A stretch of DNA of 64,000 nt from Actinomadura_C sp036008685 (GTDB taxonomy: Bacteria; Actinomycetota; Actinomycetes; Streptosporangiales; Streptosporangiaceae): contig DASYNF010000118.1 in assembly GCA_036008685.1 (NCBI GenBank), positions 1-64,000 on the forward strand. Reading direction: 5' to 3'. Below the pieces are notes generated by a model. That model worked only from the letters and a program-made list of their open reading frames with translations, had not been told where the DNA came from and ran no database searches. Shown piece after piece: positions 1-8,751 of this stretch (position 1 is its first letter; each line of letters begins with the position of its first letter). Position numbers and translations under genes: made by a program.

Positions 1-32
1 CCGGAACGTCCGCCGCGTCGCCGGTCATGTGA

Positions 33-1121
33 TCAGTACGCCCCGATCACGTCGATGGTGAAGACCATCGTGTCGGTGCCCTTGATCTCGCCGTTGCCCT
101 GTTTGCCGTAGCCGTCCTTGGGCGGGATCACCAGGAGCACCCGGCTGCCGATCTTCTGACCGGTCAGGCCCGTGCTGAACCCCTTGATCGCGCCCTCGCC
201 CCCGAGCTGGAAGAGGAAGAGCTGGCCGTTCTTCCAGCTGGCGTCGAAGACCTTGCCGTTGCGCCAGAGCTGGCCCTTGTACTGCGCCACCACGACCTGG
301 CCGTTCGCCAGCGGAGCTCCGGAACCCTCGATGAGGGTCTTGGTCACGAGCTTGCCCGGCGGGTCCGCCTTGGGGACCTTCAGGTCCGACGGCGGCTTGC
401 CGACCTCGCCGGCCGTGACCTTGGGAAGGTCCGGGTCGTCGAGCTTCTTTTCGGTGCCGGTCGCCACCGCGCTCTTGGAGTACGTCGCGACCACGTCGAG
501 GACGAACACGAGCGTGTCCGTGCCTTTGATGCCGGACTGTGGGTTGCCCTGGGGGCCCAGGCCGTCCTTGGGCGGGATCTGCAGGAGCACCCGGCTGCCG
601 GCCGACCGGCCGACCAGGCCCTTCTTCAGCCCAGGGAGCAGGTTCGCGCCGAGCTGCAGGGGCACGGGCTTGCCCTTGGCATAGGTCGACTCCAGCGGCT
701 TGCGGGTTCCCTTGCCGCTCCAGATGTAGCTGTCGACGTTGACGAAGGTCACGTCACCGTCCGCGACCTTGGCGCCCTTGCCGTTGATGAGCACCTTGGT
801 CTGCAGCGCGGCGCTCGGCACGAGCTCCTTGGGGATATCGATCTTCGGCTTCTTGCCGAAGACGCCGGTGACCTTGATCGCCGGTTCCGGCCGCGTGGCG
901 ATGAACGTCGTGACGCCGGCCGCGGCCAGCAGGGCCACCGCCAGGGCCCCCGCCAGCACCTGACGGCGCCGTCTGGCCTTGGCGGCCGTCATCCCGGAGG
1001 GCTTGGGCCGGCTCCTGCCGCCGATGCCGTGCGGGGTGAAGTCCGTGCGGCGGATCTCGCGTGCACTCGGCAGCTTGGCCTTCACCGCCGGTTTCCCGCG
1101 GGGCTTGTCATCCTCAGACAT
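33..1121 (-). CDS. Membrane-anchored tandem FKBP-type peptidyl-prolyl cis-trans isomerase
   Basis: A 362-residue protein with a basic cytoplasmic N-terminus, one transmembrane segment near residues 55-75 (VLAGALAVALLAAAG) and two FKBP domains, roughly residues 100-215 and 255-362. Each carries FKBP hallmarks: a V(L/A)xxY/W strand, GLVGRSAGSRVLLQIPP in the first and GLTGQKIGSRVLLVIPP in the second, and a closing GTDTLVFVLDV or GTDTMVFTIDV strand. FKBPs isomerise Xaa-Pro bonds, and the anchor suggests folding of exported proteins outside the membrane. I chose the ATG at 1121 over one three codons upstream because GTGAGGAAC precedes it. The gene stands alone before hrpA, on the same strand. Family assignment is firm; which domain is active is not clear from sequence. 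Confidence 0.9.
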   Translation of the reverse strand: MSEDDKPRGKPAVKAKLPSAREIRRTDFTPHGIGGRSRPKPSGMTAAKARRRRQVLAGALAVALLAAAGVTTFIATRPEPAIKVTGVFGKKPKIDIPKELVPSAALQTKVLINGKGAKVADGDVTFVNVDSYIWSGKGTRKPLESTYAKGKPVPLQLGANLLPGLKKGLVGRSAGSRVLLQIPPKDGLGPQGNPQSGIKGTDTLVFVLDVVATYSKSAVATGTEKKLDDPDLPKVTAGEVGKPPSDLKVPKADPPGKLVTKTLIEGSGAPLANGQVVVAQYKGQLWRNGKVFDASWKNGQLFLFQLGGEGAIKGFSTGLTGQKIGSRVLLVIPPKDGYGKQGNGEIKGTDTMVFTIDVIGAY

Positions 1122-1295
1122 GTTCCTCACTGTTCCGGCTCGACGACACTGCGCAGCACACGTACCCTGACAGCTCGGGGCTAAGGACCGCGTGAAATCG
1201 GCTCAAGGAGGCCGAGTCCGCAATCTACCGTCTGCTCCGACCACTGTGGCAGTGTTGTGGAGCGGCCCCGTCCTTTCGCGCCGCCCCGCCGAGAT

Positions 1296-4200
1296 TTACG
1301 CGCCCAGCTCTTCGATCGCCTTGAGGATGCGCTTCTCGGAGATCGGATACGGGGTCCCGAGCCGCTGGGCGAAGTAACTGACCCGGAGCTCCTCGATCAT
1401 CCAGCGGATCCGTTCGGCCGCCTCGCCATGGGCGCGACCGCCGCGGAGCCGCTCGTAGGCCTCGCGCACCCGCTCCACCTGGGCGATGAGCTGACGGTCC
1501 CGGCCGGGGTTCTCCGGCAGCTTGTCCAGGCGATGCTCGATGGCTCTGAGATAGCGGTGCACGTCCGTCAGGCGCCGCCAGCCGGTGGCGGTGACGAACC
1601 CGGGGTAGATCAGTCCCGACAGGTGCGTGCGGATGTCGCTGAGCGACGCCACGAGTGCGAGGCTCTTCGTCCCACGCAGCCGGACCTCGACCCGATGTGC
1701 CACCGCCAGGATGCGTTCGACCTTCACGACCGTGTCGAGCGTGGTGTCGTGGAGCTCCGCACGCACCCTGTCGTGCAGCCTGGTAAAGCCGGCCGCGTCC
1801 CAGGCCGGGCCACCCGCCTCGGTGATGAGCTTGTCGACCGCGCAGGTGACGCAGTCCTCCAGGAGGGCCGCCGCGCTGCCGTGCGGGTTGTGGCTCAGCG
1901 CGAGCTTGGCCTGGTTGGACAGTCGCGCGTTGACGAGCTTGACCGGTGAGGGGGTGTTGAGCAGCAGCAGCCGCCGGGTGCCCGCCCACATGGCCCGCTG
2001 CTGCTCCGCCTCGGTGCCGAAGGCGCGGATCGCGACGCTGTCCCCTTCGTCGGTCAGCGCGGGATAGGACCGTACGGTGGAGGCGCCGGCCCCGGACTCG
2101 TGCACCTGCGGCAGGGACCCGAAGTCCCACGTGCGCAGACCCTGCCGCTCGAGCTCGTTCGCCGCCTTGGACAGCGTGGACCGCATCTTGGGCTCGAGCC
2201 GCCGCTTGAGCGCGCCGAGGTCCTTGTCCTCGGCGATCCGGCGGCCCCGCTCCCCGACGATCCGGAAGGTCATCCTCAGGTGGTCCGGCACCCGGTCCAG
2301 CTGCCAGGACTCGCGGGGCACGGCGACGCCGCCCATCCGGCGCAGTTCGCGCTCGAGCGTGTCGAGCAGCGGTTCCCGGAGGGGCGTGACCCGCTGCAGC
2401 ACCGCCCGGGCGAAGTTGGGGGCCGGCACGAAACTGCGGCGGATGGCCTTGGGAAGTGATCGGATCAGCGCGGTGACGAGGTCCTCGCGCAGGCCCGGGA
2501 TCTGCCACTCGAAGCCCTCGGCGGTCACCTGGTTGAGCATCGGCAGCGGGATGTGCACCGTGACCCCGTCGGCGTCCGCCCCGGGCTCGAACTGATAGGT
2601 GAGCCGCAGATCGAGCTGGTCATGCCGCCACGTGTCCGGATAGTCCTGTTCGCTGACGTCTCCGGCGGCCTCGTTGACCAGCATCGTCCTCTCGAAGCCG
2701 AGGAGATCGGGCCGTTCGCCCCGTGCCGTCTTCCACCAGCTGTCGAAGTGCCGGGCGGACACGACCTCCGCGGGAACGCGCCGGTCGTAGAAGTCGAACA
2801 GGGTCTCGTCGTCGACCATGATGTCGCGGCGGCGGGCCCGGTGCTCCAGGTCCTCGACCTCGGCCAGCAGCTTGCGGTTGTCGTGGAAGAACTCGTGGTG
2901 GGTCTCCCAGTCGCCCTCGACGAGGGCGTGCCGGATGAACAGCTCCCGCGACACCACCGGGTCGATGCGGCCGTAGTTCACCTTGCGCGAGGCCACGATG
3001 GGAACGCCGTAGAGAGTCACCTTCTCATCGGCCATCACGGCACCTTGCGACTTCTCCCAGCGCGGCTCGCTGTAGGTCCGCTTCACCAGGTGCTGGGCGA
3101 GGGGCTCCACCCACTCGGGCTCGATCTTGGCGGCGACGCGGCCCCACAGCCGGGAGGTCTCCACCAGTTCGGCGGCCATGACCCAGCGCGGCTGTTTCTT
3201 GAAGAGGGCCGAACCGGGGAAGATGCCGAACCGGGCACCGCGCGCGCCTATGTAGTCGCGGGTCTCCGGGTCCCGGAGACCGATGTGGGACAGCAGCCCG
3301 GCCAGCAGCGACGCGTGGACCTTCTGCGGATCCGCGGGAGTCGTGTTGAGCGTGAGCCCGAGGTCCTTGGCGACCTGGCGGAGCTGGCCGTAGAGGTCCT
3401 GCCACTCCCGTACGCGCAGATAGTGCAGGAACTCGCTCTTGCAGAGCCTGCGGAACTGGTTGGAGGAGAGCGCCCGCTGCTGCTCGCGCAGGTACTGCCA
3501 GAGATTGAGATAGGAGAGGAAGTCCGACTCCTTCTCGGCGAAGCGGGCGTGCTGCTGGTCGGCCGCCTGCTGCCGGTCGGAGGGACGCTCGCGCGGGTCC
3601 TGGATCGAGAGCGCGGCGGTGATGACCAGGACCTCCTGGAGGCAGCCGCCCCGGTCGGCCTCCAAGACCATGCGGGCCAGCCGCGGGTCCACGGGGAGCC
3701 GCGCGAGATCACGGCCGAGCGGGGTCAGGCGCCTGGGGGCGTCAGGGCCGGCCGGCTCCAAGGCGCCGAGCTCGTGCAGCAGGTCGACGCCGTCCTTGAT
3801 GTTGCGCCGGTCCGGCGGCTCGAGGAACGGGAAGGCTCCGATGTCCCCGAGGCCGAGTGCGGTCATCTGCAGGATCACCGAGGCGAGGTTGGTCCGCAGG
3901 ATCTCGGGCTCGGTGAACTCGGACCTGCCCTGGAAGTCCTCTTCGGCATAGAGCCGGATGCAGATGCCCTCCGAGGTCCGCCCGCAGCGGCCCTTCCGCT
4001 GGTTGGCCGACGCCTGTGAGATGGCCTCGATCGGCAGCCGCTGGACCTTGAGCCGGTGGCTGTAGCGCGAGACCCGGGCCATGCCGGGGTCGATCACGTA
4101 CTTGATCCCCGGCACGGTGAGCGAGGTCTCGGCCACGTTGGTGGCGAGCACGACCCGGCGTCCCCGGTGCGGCTGGAACACCCGGTGCTGCTCCGCGGTC

Positions 4201-5177
4201 GACAGCCGTGCGTAGAGGGGCAGCACCTCGACGGCGCCGCGCGGGCCCCCTCGGCTGAAGTGCTTGTCGAGCGCGTCCGCGGTGTCGCGGATCTCCCGTT
4301 CACCGCTGAGGAAGACCAGGATGTCCCCGGGCCCTTCGGCCGACAGCTCGTCCACGGCCCCGATGATGGCCTGGACCTGGTCCCGGTCCTCGGCGTCCTC
4401 GACCACGGGCCGGTAGCGCACCTCGACCGGATAGGTACGGCCGGACACCTCGATGATCGGCGCGTCGTCGAAGTGCCGGGAGAAGCGCTCCGGGTCGATG
4501 GTCGCCGACGTGATGATCACTTTGAGGTCGGGGCGCTTCGGGAGCAGTTGCCTGAGGTAGCCGAGGATGAAGTCGATGTTGAGGCTGCGCTCGTGCGCCT
4601 CGTCGATGATCAGAGTGTCGTACTGCCGCAGTTGCCGGTCGTTCTGGATCTCGGCCAGCAGGATGCCGTCGGTCATGACCTTCACGAGCGTCTCTTCGCC
4701 CGCCTGCTCGTTGAAGCGGACCTTGTAGCCGACCGCCTCGCCCAACGGCGTCTCGAGCTCCTCCGCGATGCGGTCGGCGACCGTACGGGCGGCGAGCCGG
4801 CGCGGCTGGGTGTGCCCGATCAGCCCGTGCACACCCCGGCCCAGCTCGAGGCAGATCTTCGGGAGCTGGGTGGTCTTGCCGGACCCGGTCTCGCCGGCGA
4901 CGATCACGACCTGGTGGTCGCGGACGGCCGCGAGGATGTCGTCCCTGTTCTGCGAGATCGGGAGGGATTCCGGATAGGTGATCGTCGGGACGCCCGCGCG
5001 GCGGCGGGCCACGCGCTGCTCGGCCGTGTCGATGTCCGCGGCGATCCCGGCCGCGATCGCCTCCCGCTTGGAGGGGTCACGGACCTTGCGGGCGCCGTCG
5101 ATGCGGCGCTGCAGCCGGTGCTGATCGCGGAGCATCAGCTCCGGCAGGCGGGCACGCTCCGCGGCGAACGACTTCAC
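1296..5177 (-). CDS. hrpA: DEAH-box ATP-dependent RNA helicase HrpA
   Basis: A 1,293-residue protein of normal HrpA length. Walker A GETGSGKTTQ lies near residue 95, the DEAH box (IIDEAHERSLN) near 190, SAT (ITSATID) near 222, and the helicase C motif QRKGRCGRTSEG near 390. The long HrpA-specific C-terminal half (DUF3418-type) follows. DEAH helicases of this group unwind RNA and in other bacteria rescue stalled ribosomes or process mRNA. The chosen start is GTG at 5177, eight bases after a TATCCT -10 element, so the mRNA is probably leaderless; the reading frame stays open upstream to 5216 without a ribosome-binding site. A 488-codon ORF on the opposite strand is a GC-rich shadow. Confidence 0.95.
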   Translation of the reverse strand: MKSFAAERARLPELMLRDQHRLQRRIDGARKVRDPSKREAIAAGIAADIDTAEQRVARRRAGVPTITYPESLPISQNRDDILAAVRDHQVVIVAGETGSGKTTQLPKICLELGRGVHGLIGHTQPRRLAARTVADRIAEELETPLGEAVGYKVRFNEQAGEETLVKVMTDGILLAEIQNDRQLRQYDTLIIDEAHERSLNIDFILGYLRQLLPKRPDLKVIITSATIDPERFSRHFDDAPIIEVSGRTYPVEVRYRPVVEDAEDRDQVQAIIGAVDELSAEGPGDILVFLSGEREIRDTADALDKHFSRGGPRGAVEVLPLYARLSTAEQHRVFQPHRGRRVVLATNVAETSLTVPGIKYVIDPGMARVSRYSHRLKVQRLPIEAISQASANQRKGRCGRTSEGICIRLYAEEDFQGRSEFTEPEILRTNLASVILQMTALGLGDIGAFPFLEPPDRRNIKDGVDLLHELGALEPAGPDAPRRLTPLGRDLARLPVDPRLARMVLEADRGGCLQEVLVITAALSIQDPRERPSDRQQAADQQHARFAEKESDFLSYLNLWQYLREQQRALSSNQFRRLCKSEFLHYLRVREWQDLYGQLRQVAKDLGLTLNTTPADPQKVHASLLAGLLSHIGLRDPETRDYIGARGARFGIFPGSALFKKQPRWVMAAELVETSRLWGRVAAKIEPEWVEPLAQHLVKRTYSEPRWEKSQGAVMADEKVTLYGVPIVASRKVNYGRIDPVVSRELFIRHALVEGDWETHHEFFHDNRKLLAEVEDLEHRARRRDIMVDDETLFDFYDRRVPAEVVSARHFDSWWKTARGERPDLLGFERTMLVNEAAGDVSEQDYPDTWRHDQLDLRLTYQFEPGADADGVTVHIPLPMLNQVTAEGFEWQIPGLREDLVTALIRSLPKAIRRSFVPAPNFARAVLQRVTPLREPLLDTLERELRRMGGVAVPRESWQLDRVPDHLRMTFRIVGERGRRIAEDKDLGALKRRLEPKMRSTLSKAANELERQGLRTWDFGSLPQVHESGAGASTVRSYPALTDEGDSVAIRAFGTEAEQQRAMWAGTRRLLLLNTPSPVKLVNARLSNQAKLALSHNPHGSAAALLEDCVTCAVDKLITEAGGPAWDAAGFTRLHDRVRAELHDTTLDTVVKVERILAVAHRVEVRLRGTKSLALVASLSDIRTHLSGLIYPGFVTATGWRRLTDVHRYLRAIEHRLDKLPENPGRDRQLIAQVERVREAYERLRGGRAHGEAAERIRWMIEELRVSYFAQRLGTPYPISEKRILKAIEELGA

Positions 5178-5185
5178 AACCCGCA

Positions 5186-5191
5186 AGGATA
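5186..5191 (-). promoter_or_regulatory. Probable -10 element of a leaderless hrpA promoter
   Basis: Read on the minus strand, TATCCT (TANNNT type) ends eight bases before the GTG at 5177. No Shine-Dalgarno sequence lies between them. This matches the usual actinobacterial leaderless layout, where transcription begins at the start codon. No convincing -35 hexamer is visible. Confidence 0.5.
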
Positions 5192-5320
5192 GGCAAGCCG
5201 GACCACCACTCGGCACTCATCAAAGGCCGGGCGAACACCGCACCATGGCCCGGCTCATGGCCGGGGTGATCTCCGCGCGGACGGCCGGGGCGAGCGCCCG
5301 GCCATGTGCCGTCCGTACGG

Positions 5321-5968
5321 TCATTCGGTTTTGAGCGCGCAGAGCAACCCGTCACCGATGGGGAGCAGCAGCGGGATCAGCCGCTCGTCCTCGGAGATGA
5401 GGCGGCCCACCTCGCGGATGGCCATGGTCTCGGGGTCGTGCCGGGCCGGGTCGGCCACCCGGCCGTGCCACAGGGCGTTGTCGAAGGCGACGACCCCGCC
5501 CGGTCGCAGCAGCCGGAGTGCCGCCGTGAGGTAGTCGGGGTATTCCAGCTTGAGGGCGTCGCAGAACACCAGGTCATAGGCGCCGTCGGTCAGCCGGGGG
5601 AGCACGTGGAGCGCGCGCCCCACGATCATCCGGGTCCGGGAGGTGGGAAATCCGGCGTCGGCGTAGGCCTGCTTGGCGAGGCGCTGGTGTTCGAGTTCGA
5701 CGTCCACGCTCGTGAGGACGCCGTCCTTGCGCATCCCGCGCAGCAGCCAGATCCCGGACACGCCGCACCCCGAGCCGATCTCGACGACGGTGCGGGCGTC
5801 CAGCATGGCCGCGAGAAACCGCAATGCCGCTCCACCGGCCGGGCCGATCGGCACGGCGCCGACCTCTTCGCCGCGCCGGCGCGCCGTCCGCAGCGGCTCG
5901 TCCTCGGGGACGAAGGCCTCGGCGAAGGAGAGGCTCCGATCCAGGCCCTGCCTCTGAACCGCGTCCAT
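5321..5968 (-). CDS. Class I SAM-dependent O-methyltransferase (Rv1220c-like)
   Basis: A 215-residue methyltransferase of the catechol/caffeoyl-CoA O-methyltransferase family. SAM motif I is VVEIGSGCGVSG near residues 61-72, the metal-binding region is LVFCDALKLEYPDY near 133-146, and a VAFDNALWHGRV segment lies near 165-176, as in cation-dependent members. ATG 5968 follows GGGAGG with good spacing. It is divergent from sigE, exactly as Rv1220c is next to sigE in Mycobacterium tuberculosis, so it belongs to that conserved neighbourhood. The substrate is unknown. Confidence 0.88.
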   Translation of the reverse strand: MDAVQRQGLDRSLSFAEAFVPEDEPLRTARRRGEEVGAVPIGPAGGAALRFLAAMLDARTVVEIGSGCGVSGIWLLRGMRKDGVLTSVDVELEHQRLAKQAYADAGFPTSRTRMIVGRALHVLPRLTDGAYDLVFCDALKLEYPDYLTAALRLLRPGGVVAFDNALWHGRVADPARHDPETMAIREVGRLISEDERLIPLLLPIGDGLLCALKTE

Positions 5969-6020
5969 GGCTGCCTCCCTGAGAGCAACGAGCCTGCTGC
6001 GAAGACCTTATCGCCGCATG

Positions 6021-6046
6021 GGAACCGTGGCGCGTTCCGCCGCGTT
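6021..6046 (+). promoter_or_regulatory. Predicted ECF-type (SigE-like) promoter of sigE
   Basis: GGAACC at 6021-6026, a 16-base spacer and CGTT at 6043-6046 match the GGAAC-N16..18-CGTT pattern recognised by SigE/RpoE-type ECF sigma factors. It lies 83 bases before the sigE start, in the divergent gap with the O-methyltransferase, so sigE is probably autoregulated. Confidence 0.55.
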
Positions 6047-6128
6047 CAATCAACGTCGGTCACAACGCCTCAGCCCAGGCGAGTCCATGTCGTCGCGACG
6101 CGCGGTGCAGAGAGGACTACACGGCACC

Positions 6129-6785
6129 ATGGTGGTGACAGCGCTTAGATTCAGTGGAATGGCCGGGGCCGTCCCGCGCCGGGGGGCTGGAGGAACGTTG
6201 GGAGACCGCGCTCACGCGCCCGGGGCCGCATGGACGCCTCCGACGTGGGACGAGGTCGTGCGCGAGCATTCCGCCCGGGTCTACCGGCTGGCCTACCGGC
6301 TGACCGGTAACCAGCACGACGCCGAGGACCTGACACAGGAGGTCTTCGTCCGGGTGTTCCGGTCGTTGTCCAACTACACGCCGGGCACCTTCGAGGGCTG
6401 GCTGCATCGCATCACGACCAACCTCTTCCTGGACATGGCCAGGCGCCGTCAGCGGATCCGGTTCGAGGGACTGGGCGAGGATGCCGCCGACCGGTTGCAG
6501 GGCCGCGAGCCCACGCCCGCCCAGGCCTACGACGACCGCAACCTCGACGCCGACGTTCAGTCCGCACTGGACGCCCTGACACCGGAGTACCGTGCGGCCG
6601 TGGTGCTGTGCGACATCGAAGGTCTCTCCTACGAGGAGATCGCGACGACTCTGGGGGTCAAGCTCGGGACGGTCCGCAGCCGCATTCACCGGGGACGTGC
6701 GCAGCTGAGGGCCGCGCTCGCCCACCGGGCACCGCGAGGCCGGCCGCAGGAGCCCGTGGAGGCCGTTGCAGCAGAGGCGAGATGA
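6129..6785 (+). CDS. sigE: ECF RNA polymerase sigma factor SigE
   Basis: A 218-residue ECF sigma factor. Region 2 spans about residues 48-110 with AEDLTQEVFVRVFRSL for core and -10 binding. Region 4 spans about 145-195 with the helix-turn-helix LSYEEIATTLGVKLGTVRSRI for -35 recognition. The reading frame is open upstream; ATG 6129 is the first start consistent with family length, with later alternatives near 6159. The rseA start lies 17 bases after its stop, followed by rseB-like, htrA and tatB. This is the envelope-stress order of mycobacteria and their relatives. An ECF promoter at 6021-6046 suggests autoregulation. The internal start is uncertain; the identity is not. Confidence 0.93.
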   Translation: MVVTALRFSGMAGAVPRRGAGGTLGDRAHAPGAAWTPPTWDEVVREHSARVYRLAYRLTGNQHDAEDLTQEVFVRVFRSLSNYTPGTFEGWLHRITTNLFLDMARRRQRIRFEGLGEDAADRLQGREPTPAQAYDDRNLDADVQSALDALTPEYRAAVVLCDIEGLSYEEIATTLGVKLGTVRSRIHRGRAQLRAALAHRAPRGRPQEPVEAVAAEAR

Positions 6786-6801
6786 CGTACAGGGGAGACG
6801 T

Positions 6802-7482
6802 GTGAGCCATCTCGGAAAACGCCTCACGGCACTGGTCGACGGCGAGCTCGGGCACGAGGAGCGTGACCGTGCGCTGGCCCATCTCGCCACCTGCCCGCAG
6901 TGCCGATCGGAGGCCGAGGAGCTGCGGCGGCTCAAGAGCCGGCTCCGCTCGCTGCGGAGCGCCGCGCCGACGGGTGAGTTCCTCCTGCGCCTCAACGGAC
7001 TGGCCGATACCGGCCCCGCCGACCTGGGCGAACGGAGCCACCTGAGCGAGCCGAGCCGTACGAGCGACCTCGGCCGGCCGGGCGGCCTGGACGAACCGGG
7101 TGCCCCGGCGGCCGCGGACGGCCCGGGTGGATCGTTCGATCTCATGGCCGCCGTGCCGCCGGCGAGGTCCGGGCTCGCGGGGCCGCCCGCCTCGGGACCG
7201 ACGCGGACCTGGGGGAGGGGCCGGACGGCGGCGGGCGGACGGCCGCGGGGGCGAGCCGCGGCGGGACCGAAGGCGTTCCGCGGCCGCTATCTCGTCGCCG
7301 GCGCGGCCACGCTGGCCGTACTGGGGGTCGGGGCCGTGTCCTTCACGGCCGGAGCCGAGCCCGGCCGGTTGCCCCAGGTTTCCCCGGCCCTGGAAAGATT
7401 CGCGGTGGAGCACGCGCTCACGGCCAACGAGATACCGGTCACAGGGACGACCGCGGTGGTCGAACGGCCTGTCAGGCCTTGA
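6802..7482 (+). CDS. rseA: Anti-sigma factor RseA-type (zinc-associated anti-sigma domain)
   Basis: A 226-residue single-pass membrane protein. The N-terminal ~50 residues carry the ZAS signature HLATCPQC (HxxxCxxC), which binds zinc and the cognate ECF sigma factor. A long Gly/Pro-rich, disordered-looking linker follows, then one transmembrane helix near residues 163-185 (YLVAGAATLAVLGVG) and a short external tail. GTG 6802 is chosen because AGGGGAGA lies just upstream; the frame extends further without a site. Its place directly after sigE supports a role in holding SigE inactive until envelope stress. Confidence 0.9.
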   Translation: MSHLGKRLTALVDGELGHEERDRALAHLATCPQCRSEAEELRRLKSRLRSLRSAAPTGEFLLRLNGLADTGPADLGERSHLSEPSRTSDLGRPGGLDEPGAPAAADGPGGSFDLMAAVPPARSGLAGPPASGPTRTWGRGRTAAGGRPRGRAAAGPKAFRGRYLVAGAATLAVLGVGAVSFTAGAEPGRLPQVSPALERFAVEHALTANEIPVTGTTAVVERPVRP

Positions 7483-7530
7483 TCTTCCAGAGTGGAACGT
7501 GACCGGACCCGCCGAGCCTTCGAGGGAGAG

Positions 7531-8640
7531 ATGCGCCGCACCAGTCTGATCCCGAGGCCGGGACCGAACGGCGCCGCCCAGGAGGGCCGGCCGCCCGCCC
7601 CGGGCGAGCTGTGCGGTTCCTGGGCCGCCGGGGGGCTCACCATCGCGCTGTCCCTGCTGTGGTCGCTCGGCGCCGTCGGTGCGGTCGGCGTGGTCGGCGC
7701 GGGGCGGCCGGACAGTGACCCTGAGGCGCTCAGGCTGCTCGGCGGCGCTGCCGGAGCCGCCCGTTCGACCGCCTACGAGGGCGTACAGGTCAGCACGAGC
7801 TGGCATGCCGGGCACGCGGCCACGGCGCAGGCCAGGGTGTCACACGTCTTCGGGACCGGGACGTTCGTGCGCGGCAGCTCCATGGACCGGACCGCGGTGA
7901 CCCGCCGGCCCGGTGCCGTGGAACCGTACGGCGGCCTGGCCGGGTTCACACCGGCCCTGCTGGACCTGCTGACCCGCAACTACTCGGTGGTGCGAGCCAA
8001 GGACGGGTCGATCTGCGGCCGCTCGGCTCATGTCGTGGAGGCGCGGCGTCCGGACGGCTCGGCCTCGGGCCGGTTCTGGATCGACAGCGACACCGGCCTG
8101 ATGCTCTACCGGGAAGTGCTGGACCAGAAGGGCCGGGCGGCCAACATCACCGGCTTCGGCACCCTGCGGGTCCTGCGCTCCGGGAACGACGATACGTCGC
8201 CCGGTTCCGCGCCGGCCGCCGCGCCCGCGGGGCGCCCGCTCGCCACCGCGGAGCTGAACGATCTTCGTCACCACGGATGGACCCTGCCACAGAGCCTGCC
8301 CGGGAACCTGATCCTGCGCGAAGCGCGACGGACCGGCACGGTCGTGCATCTGAGCTACTCCGACGGCCTGTCGGCCGTGTCGGTGTTCGTCCAGCCCGGC
8401 GCTCTCGACGAGCGGCGGTTCGCCCACTGGCACCGCGTGAGCCGCGGCGGCCGGGCGGTGTTCGAGCACGCCGCGCTGCAGCGATGGGCCGTCTGGGCGA
8501 GCCGCGGATACGTCTACACGGTCCTCGCGGACTCCCCGGAGGGGACCTCCGACGGCGTGGTGGGCGCGCTCCCTCATGGTTCCCCGGGTTTCTGGGAGCG
8601 TCTGGCCCGCGGGTTCGGCCGGCTGAACCCCTTCGGCTGA
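7531..8640 (+). CDS. RseB/MucB-like sigma-E regulatory protein, membrane-anchored
   Basis: About 369 residues: a cytoplasmic tail, an N-terminal transmembrane helix (near residues 30-55 from this start) and an extracytoplasmic region resembling RseB. That includes a segment IDSDTGLMLYREVLD typical of the LolA-like RseB N-domain, and a C-terminal domain with LSYSDGLSAVSVFVQ. In proteobacteria RseB binds RseA and shields it from proteolysis. Its position between rseA and htrA suggests the same job, although mycobacteria lack it here. ATG 7531 has GAGGGAG immediately upstream; GTG 7492 is an alternative start without a clear ribosome-binding site. Confidence 0.75.
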   Translation: MRRTSLIPRPGPNGAAQEGRPPAPGELCGSWAAGGLTIALSLLWSLGAVGAVGVVGAGRPDSDPEALRLLGGAAGAARSTAYEGVQVSTSWHAGHAATAQARVSHVFGTGTFVRGSSMDRTAVTRRPGAVEPYGGLAGFTPALLDLLTRNYSVVRAKDGSICGRSAHVVEARRPDGSASGRFWIDSDTGLMLYREVLDQKGRAANITGFGTLRVLRSGNDDTSPGSAPAAAPAGRPLATAELNDLRHHGWTLPQSLPGNLILREARRTGTVVHLSYSDGLSAVSVFVQPGALDERRFAHWHRVSRGGRAVFEHAALQRWAVWASRGYVYTVLADSPEGTSDGVVGALPHGSPGFWERLARGFGRLNPFG

Positions 8641-8751
8641 CGGGCCTGTGGGCTCATGGGAGGGTCTCCGTGAGGTCTTACGCTCACCACATGCCGGACC
8701 GGGCACGATGGGCTCCTAGGACGACCACCATGCTCGCAAGGAGAGACGGGG

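Noticed and set aside
2553..4019. 488-codon ORF opposite hrpA
   Set aside because: It is antisense to conserved helicase codons, its composition is the periodic Val/Leu/Gly/Asp/Arg pattern of a high-GC shadow, and it has no domain or ribosome-binding site.
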